This document shows positions 62,301 to 64,000 of a DNA stretch of 64,000 bases, one piece after another. Source of the stretch: Allacma fusca (lineage: Eukaryota > Arthropoda > Collembola > Symphypleona > Sminthuridae); the NCBI GenBank assembly GCA_947179485.1, contig OX359247.1, positions 8,833,060-8,897,059 on the forward strand. The letters run 5' to 3'. The notes below the pieces were generated by a model. That model worked only from the letters and a program-made list of their open reading frames with translations, made no database searches and was not told the DNA's origin. A program made the translations under genes and the position numbers. Within the stretch, counting starts at the first letter, position 1, and the number at the start of each line of letters is the position of its first letter.

Positions 62301-64000
62301 GGGTAAAAGCTTCCTTTCACTTTCCAAGGAAAACACACGCACTTACAAACTTCAATAATAAGTAAATAAATGCTTTCTCCAGCTTTCACCTTTTAAAGTC
62401 CGGAATTGCATTCCCCGAGCGGATATCGGAAATTCGGATATCGGTTAAGCTTTTAGTACGTTTAGATGTGGTGCGTTGCTTTCTCCATACATTTTTGGGG
62501 TATACCCATTCTGAAGACAAATTGTAGCATCTCCATTTGACTCGTGTAATGAGAGTTGACATGATGTAAAAAGTTTGAAATAATTTTAGGACAGGAGGTT
62601 GAGAAGGAGGGGCTGATTGAAATTGGGAAAGACGAAGAGAGGTCGCTGACAAACTACTTGTATGAGGATATATAGAATGTGGATATGTTTACGGAAGTCA
62701 TCAGGGTTTGGAGAGGGAAGGTGGAAACTCAGATAGTGTGCATACAGGGACTGAGGGAAAATAATGGAAGGGAAGGGAATGGTATTAGGAAGGAAATCGG
62801 TGGGTGCTGGAATGAACAAAATCAACTTGATGACTACGAACCGAGACAGATGGGTTGATTGTGATAGTGATGAGCAGAGACGAGACTGTCGAGACGGAGA
62901 GAAAGGCATCCCGTTAACTTGTACGACAACAGCTGTCTGAGGATGTGGAACCTCCGGACTAGATACACACAAGTCCTCAAGGAGTAAAGGTGGAGGAGTG
63001 GGACGGGGAAAGCACGGGATGTGAGCCTTCAGGTAAGATGGGTGGGTAGTCGGGAGTGCGGCTTGGACTCTTAATTAGTGTCACCGAAGGGGAGAATGAT
63101 GGTTTCCGCATGACACTCTCTGAAGACAGAAAATAAAAGGCTATGAAACCTTAAATCACTCCTCTGGCGCTAAATTACCTTCTTTCTGTCATTGCAAATT
63201 CGTTTAACAATTTATGGTGAGAGTCAACTCAACTCAGCTTCACGAGACTTTCACAATTGCTGCATATGCTTCTTTTACATTTCACTTTCCCTCTCTCAGT
63301 AGCTATACTCCTTATGTGTCTATCTAAACTAACTATACAAGGACTCTTTCGGTACTATCTGTATATTACTCATCTAGACCCTTTGTTGTCATAAAGTGGG
63401 AAAATCTTTGCCAAAATATTTGCACCGGTAACTCTCACGGATATAAGAGCCCCTCTGCTTTCTCCCTCTCAAACAACTCAAGCTTCATTTTCTCCAATTC
63501 CATACTAAACTACTTTCGATGCTAGGTGCATTTCTCCCTTGAATTGTCAATCTTACTAATCTTTACTTCCATCAAATTTAGTTGGTTCCTCTAAATTGAA
63601 TGATATAAACAAATCCAGGACTGATCACTCCGTCCAGCTACTGGCTCAAGATACATAAAAAATTTAAGCTATAGTAATTCCATTCAACGTTTTCTCTTCC
63701 AGCTACATATGCAATGCAATCTTGCAAGGGTTTAGTTCTTCCTCAGTGAACTTCTCCTCCTGAGCTGTGAGTAATCTCTGGGAGGACATATATAGAATAT
63801 ACATATTATTATATGATTATATACCTATATCTACATATAATTATAATTATACATATGAAGCATCACATTCTGCTACACTATGACACTCTGGATTTCTCCT
63901 TCTAATTATATTTTGCCCAGTGTGTCTATAGTAAATAATATTACACACGCACGGTACTGCCTATTTTTGGAGTGTCACGATCCTCCTCGTACAATTAGTT

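Larger units (their letters stand above)
54173..64000. other. Downstream intergenic sequence, second part
   Basis: No coding gene is recognised. It contains a TATG-rich stretch near 54700-54740, an exact 30-bp tandem duplication (56551-56610) and three copies of a 33-36 bp unit (59237-59334). The frame at 58363-58950 (195 codons) is low in sequence character and matches nothing known to me. ACTTTCTCC or GGAGAAAGT occurs at 55061, 58255 and 59691. Confidence 0.55.

Overview
The window carries most of one large animal gene, on the plus strand, that encodes a cell-surface adhesion and guidance receptor of the arthropod Sidestep (Side) family. Thirteen coding exons can be placed between 281 and 47526. 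They keep one open frame through twelve introns, all with GT-AG ends, and give 928 complete codons. Encoded in order are five immunoglobulin domains, one fibronectin type III domain, a single transmembrane helix and a cytoplasmic tail of about 270 residues. The tail holds a glutamine/histidine tract and ends in a possible PDZ ligand. The signal peptide exon and promoter lie upstream of the window. Family assignment rests on remembered similarity (Ig1 '[12 protein letters not shown]' and '[14 protein letters not shown]', Ig3 '[11 protein letters not shown]' and 'ITCKAENP', Ig4 '[17 protein letters not shown]'), not on a database search. The family and the long AT-rich introns point to an arthropod. 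A crustacean such as a copepod is plausible, but the sequence does not prove it.

Layout: 1-280 is the end of an upstream intron. 281-4910 encodes Ig1 and its intron carries a 1.27 kb non-autonomous hAT-type element with a smaller pogo/mariner-type element nested inside. 7182-20745 encodes Ig2, split by a 13.2 kb intron. 23822-28954 encodes Ig3, 30155-32686 encodes Ig4, 39562-39855 encodes Ig5 and 41130-41429 encodes FN3. 44755-45033 encodes the membrane helix, and 45461-45774 plus 47212-47526 encode the rest of the tail and the stop codon. The last 16.4 kb holds the 3' UTR, a minisatellite carrying five AATAAA signals, and non-coding sequence in which I recognise no second gene.

All introns at domain boundaries are phase 1, the classic arrangement of shuffled extracellular modules. 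Ig3 and Ig4 are also split internally at matching phase 0 sites. By analogy with Drosophila Side, the product would bind Beaten path (Beat) Ig proteins in axon guidance and synaptic partner choice.

Beyond the gene, the strangest signal is a dispersed 9-mer, GGAGAAAGT. I found at least 33 copies on the two strands, where about 0.5 would be expected in uniform random sequence. The related word GTGAAAGT is also common. Some copies form small tandem arrays. Simple repeats (GA/CT, ATGT, ACT) are also frequent.
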